A stretch of 48,209 nucleotides of DNA from JACDQM01 sp044373315 (lineage in GTDB: Bacteria > Pseudomonadota > Gammaproteobacteria > Burkholderiales > Burkholderiaceae_C), in contig NZ_JBILQK010000023.1 in assembly GCF_044373315.1 (NCBI RefSeq), forward strand, positions 1-48,209, read 5' to 3'. The notes under the pieces were generated by a model. The model was not told where the DNA came from. It saw nothing but the letters and a program-made list of their open reading frames with translations, and searched no databases. The number at the start of each line of letters is the position of its first letter. Within the stretch, counting starts at the first letter, position 1. This document shows, one piece after another, positions 45,593-48,209 of this stretch. The translations under genes were made by a program, and so were the position numbers.

Positions 45593-46772
45593 GGCTTGAG
45601 CTGCATGCGGGCGGCCGCGCCGTTCAGCGCGTCCTTGGGCGACTGCAGTCCGTTGGTGATGGCTTCCAGCGCGGCGTCCATGGCGGTCCAGAAACGGCCG
45701 ACCTCGGGGATGTTGGGAATCGGTTCACCCAGCCGGGCGTTCTCCATGCTGGCCTTGATCAGCGGGTTGACCGCCAGCTCGGCGTAGAAGGCCTTGTTGG
45801 CCGGCACGCCGATGGGCACGTCGGCGTCCAGCACCTTCAGTGCCTCGGGGCGCAGCAGATGCTGCTCCAGGAACTCGCGGGCGATGTCCTTGTGCTTGGA
45901 GGGCGCGGCAATCATGCAGCCCAGTACGCCGACAAAGGGCTTGGACGGCTTGCCGGGCAGCACGGCGGGAATCGGCGCCACGCCGAAGTCGATCTTGGCG
46001 CGGCGCGCGTTGTCCCAGGCCCAGGGCCCGGAGATCATCATCGCCACCTCGCCGCGCGCGAAGGCGCTTTCCATCTCGGCGTAGCGTGCGCCCTTGGGCA
46101 TGTGGCCGTCTCGCAGCAGGCGCTGGATCATCTCGGCACCGGCCAGCGCGCCGGCATTGTTGACGCCGACCTGGGCCGGGTCGAAATCGCCCTGCGCATT
46201 GCGGCCGAAGATCTGCCCGCCCGCGCCCGCCAGCAGCGGCCAGCTGAAGAAACTCTTGTTGTAGTCCCACAGGATGGCGCGCTTGCCCTGGGCCGCCAGC
46301 TTCTTGTCGAGTTGCAGCAGTTCGTCGAAGCTGGCTGGCGGCTTGTCGACGAGTGCCTTGTTGTAGATCAGCCCGGTGGTCTCGATCGCGATGGGGTAGC
46401 CCCAGATGCGGCCCTGATAGGACAGCGCCTGCCAGGCCGTGGCCTCGTTCTCCGCCAGCAGCTTCTTGCTGGGCCGCAGTGGCGTCAGCAGTCCGGACTT
46501 GGCCCATTCGCCGACGCGGTCGTGCGGCCAGCAGAAGATGTCCGGCCCCTTGCCGGCACCGGTTGCCTGCTGGAACTTGTCGGTGGCGTCGACCGGATGC
46601 TCGACCACCACCCGCACGCCGGACAGCTTTTCGAAGGTGTCGCCCACCTTCTGCAGTCCGTTGTAGGCCTTGTCGCCATTGATCCAGACCAGCAGCTTGG
46701 GCGCGGTGCTCTGGGCCTGCGCGGCGCTGCTGAGCAGGCCGGCCAGCAGCAGGCTTGTCAGGCCGAGCTTGC

Positions 46773-46776
<4 letters not shown>
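45589..46776 (-). CDS. malE: Maltose/maltodextrin-binding periplasmic protein MalE
   Basis: A 395-residue solute-binding protein with the signal peptide MSKLGLTSLLLAGLLSSAAQ-AQ. The mature part has the MalE landmarks KLLVWINGDKAYNGLQKVGD, GVRVVVEHP, GKGPDIFCWPHDRVGEWAKS, GRIWGYPIAIETTGLIYNKA, ARGEVAMMISGPWAWDNARR and VGVLGCMIAAPSKHKDIARE. It delivers maltodextrins to MalFGK2. Its ATG overlaps the malK stop, and malF overlaps its end, so the three are coupled. Confidence 0.95.
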
Positions 46777-47939
<1,163 letters not shown>

Positions 47940-48022
47940 GTTTTGTCCTTTGCACAGCCAGGCGTCCGGCCTGGCTGCTTGTCTCTGTCTTGGGTCTGTT
48001 CGCCGGCGCACGGGGCGCTCGG

Positions 48023-48039
48023 TATGTAGACAATATACA
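48023..48039 (-). promoter_or_regulatory. HexR-like box in the malK promoter
   Basis: TGTAG-ACAAT-ATACA (48025-48039) differs from the palindrome at one position. On the minus strand, TATATT (48037-48032) and TACATA (48028-48023) both lie within or beside it and either could be the -10. TGTTGA with a 17-bp spacer to TATATT is the best -35. It lies 84-100 bp upstream of the malK start. Confidence 0.5.
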
Positions 48040-48092
48040 TTCGTATTGACCGATTCAACAACAGGGAAAACATCGAAGTAATCGGATTGAAT

Positions 48093-48107
48093 CATTGAAA
48101 ATCAATG
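48093..48107. promoter_or_regulatory. Palindrome CATTGA-AAA-TCAATG upstream of the malK promoter
   Basis: A perfect 6-3-6 palindrome about 30 bp upstream of the candidate -35 on the minus strand, where activators usually bind. It differs from the TGTAG boxes, so a second regulator is possible. Protein unknown. Confidence 0.35.
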
Positions 48108-48135
48108 GCTTGCGATGATTTGCGGGATAACCATA

Positions 48136-48150
48136 TGTAGTCTAACTACA
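48136..48150. promoter_or_regulatory. Exact TGTAG-N5-CTACA palindrome at the window end
   Basis: TGTAG-TCTAA-CTACA is one of two exact copies of the palindrome in the window. It lies ~197 bp upstream of malK. It may be a second operator for the mal operon or serve a divergent gene beyond the window; no gene is visible in 48151-48209. Confidence 0.5.
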
Positions 48151-48209
48151 GCTTTTGTTGCGAGTGAGAGATACTTCAGGCCTCGCTGCCGCTGTTGCGG
48201 TGTTTGTGA

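Noticed and set aside
47940..48095. N-terminal extension of MalK
   Set aside because: It reads through the ribosome site and the promoter/operator sequences. GTG 47939 gives the family N-terminus.

Overview
The window is high-GC, densely packed bacterial chromosome. Gene content and order point to a betaproteobacterium of the order Burkholderiales, probably near Roseateles, Pelomonas, Paucibacter or Rubrivivax. The supporting blocks are alanine aminotransferase-hom-thrC-moeA-moaD, Bcp-PhoH, a glucokinase/RpiR fusion, and an SPFH-DUF4178-DUF350-SpeE cluster. The genus is inference. I saw no tRNA, rRNA, CRISPR array, insertion sequence or prophage.

Layout. (1) 1-5425: the start of a ParD-type antitoxin gene cut by the window edge; a SbtA-type bicarbonate transporter with a PII-like SbtB partner; a LysR regulator divergent from glutaryl-CoA dehydrogenase and an ornithine-cyclodeaminase/piperideine-carboxylate-reductase family enzyme (lysine catabolism is the likely theme); and an exported NlpC/P60 peptidase. 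(2) 5426-11598: propionyl-CoA synthetase, an exported M3 metallopeptidase and a DHA2-type MFS exporter. The exporter is flanked by two copies, in opposite orientation, of a ~90-115 bp repeat; the complete copy has 19-bp terminal inverted repeats. (3) 11598-15401: HAD phosphatase, PIN-PhoH ATPase, Bcp peroxiredoxin and an Mth938-like protein, all on the minus strand. (4) 15537-21471: aminotransferase, homoserine dehydrogenase, threonine synthase, MoeA, MoaD and SpeD on the plus strand, with overlapping or nearly abutting genes from hom onward. (5) 21447-29299: a minus-strand cluster read as MFS transporter, SPFH/SHOCT protein, DUF4178 zinc-ribbon membrane protein, DUF350 protein, Nudix hydrolase, membrane-fused spermidine synthase and a Tat/lipoprotein-type FAD amine oxidase. 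It runs head-on into speD and overlaps it by 25 bp. (6) 29394-32824: a small degenerate GGDEF protein divergent from a large sensor-PAS-GGDEF cyclase. (7) 32851-47939: a maltodextrin/glucose locus. It has a glucokinase fused to an RpiR/HexR-type regulator, a second glucokinase, a TonB-dependent receptor, and a tight minus-strand operon malK-malE-malF-malG-periplasmic alpha-amylase-aldo/keto reductase.

How the genes work together. The sugar locus covers outer-membrane uptake, periplasmic starch/maltodextrin cleavage, ABC import and glucose phosphorylation. A 15-bp palindrome, TGTAG-N5-CTACA, recurs in exact or near form upstream of both glucokinases, the TonB receptor and malK. At the two glucokinase promoters it sits in identical geometry over the -10 region. 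It resembles sites of the HexR family, and a HexR-like protein is fused to one of the glucokinases, so one autoregulated sugar regulon is the simplest reading. The cluster at 21-28 kb joins polyamine synthesis (SpeD, SpeE, an extracytoplasmic amine oxidase) to membrane-associated proteins of poorly understood function. It is the best candidate in the window for an incompletely described system.
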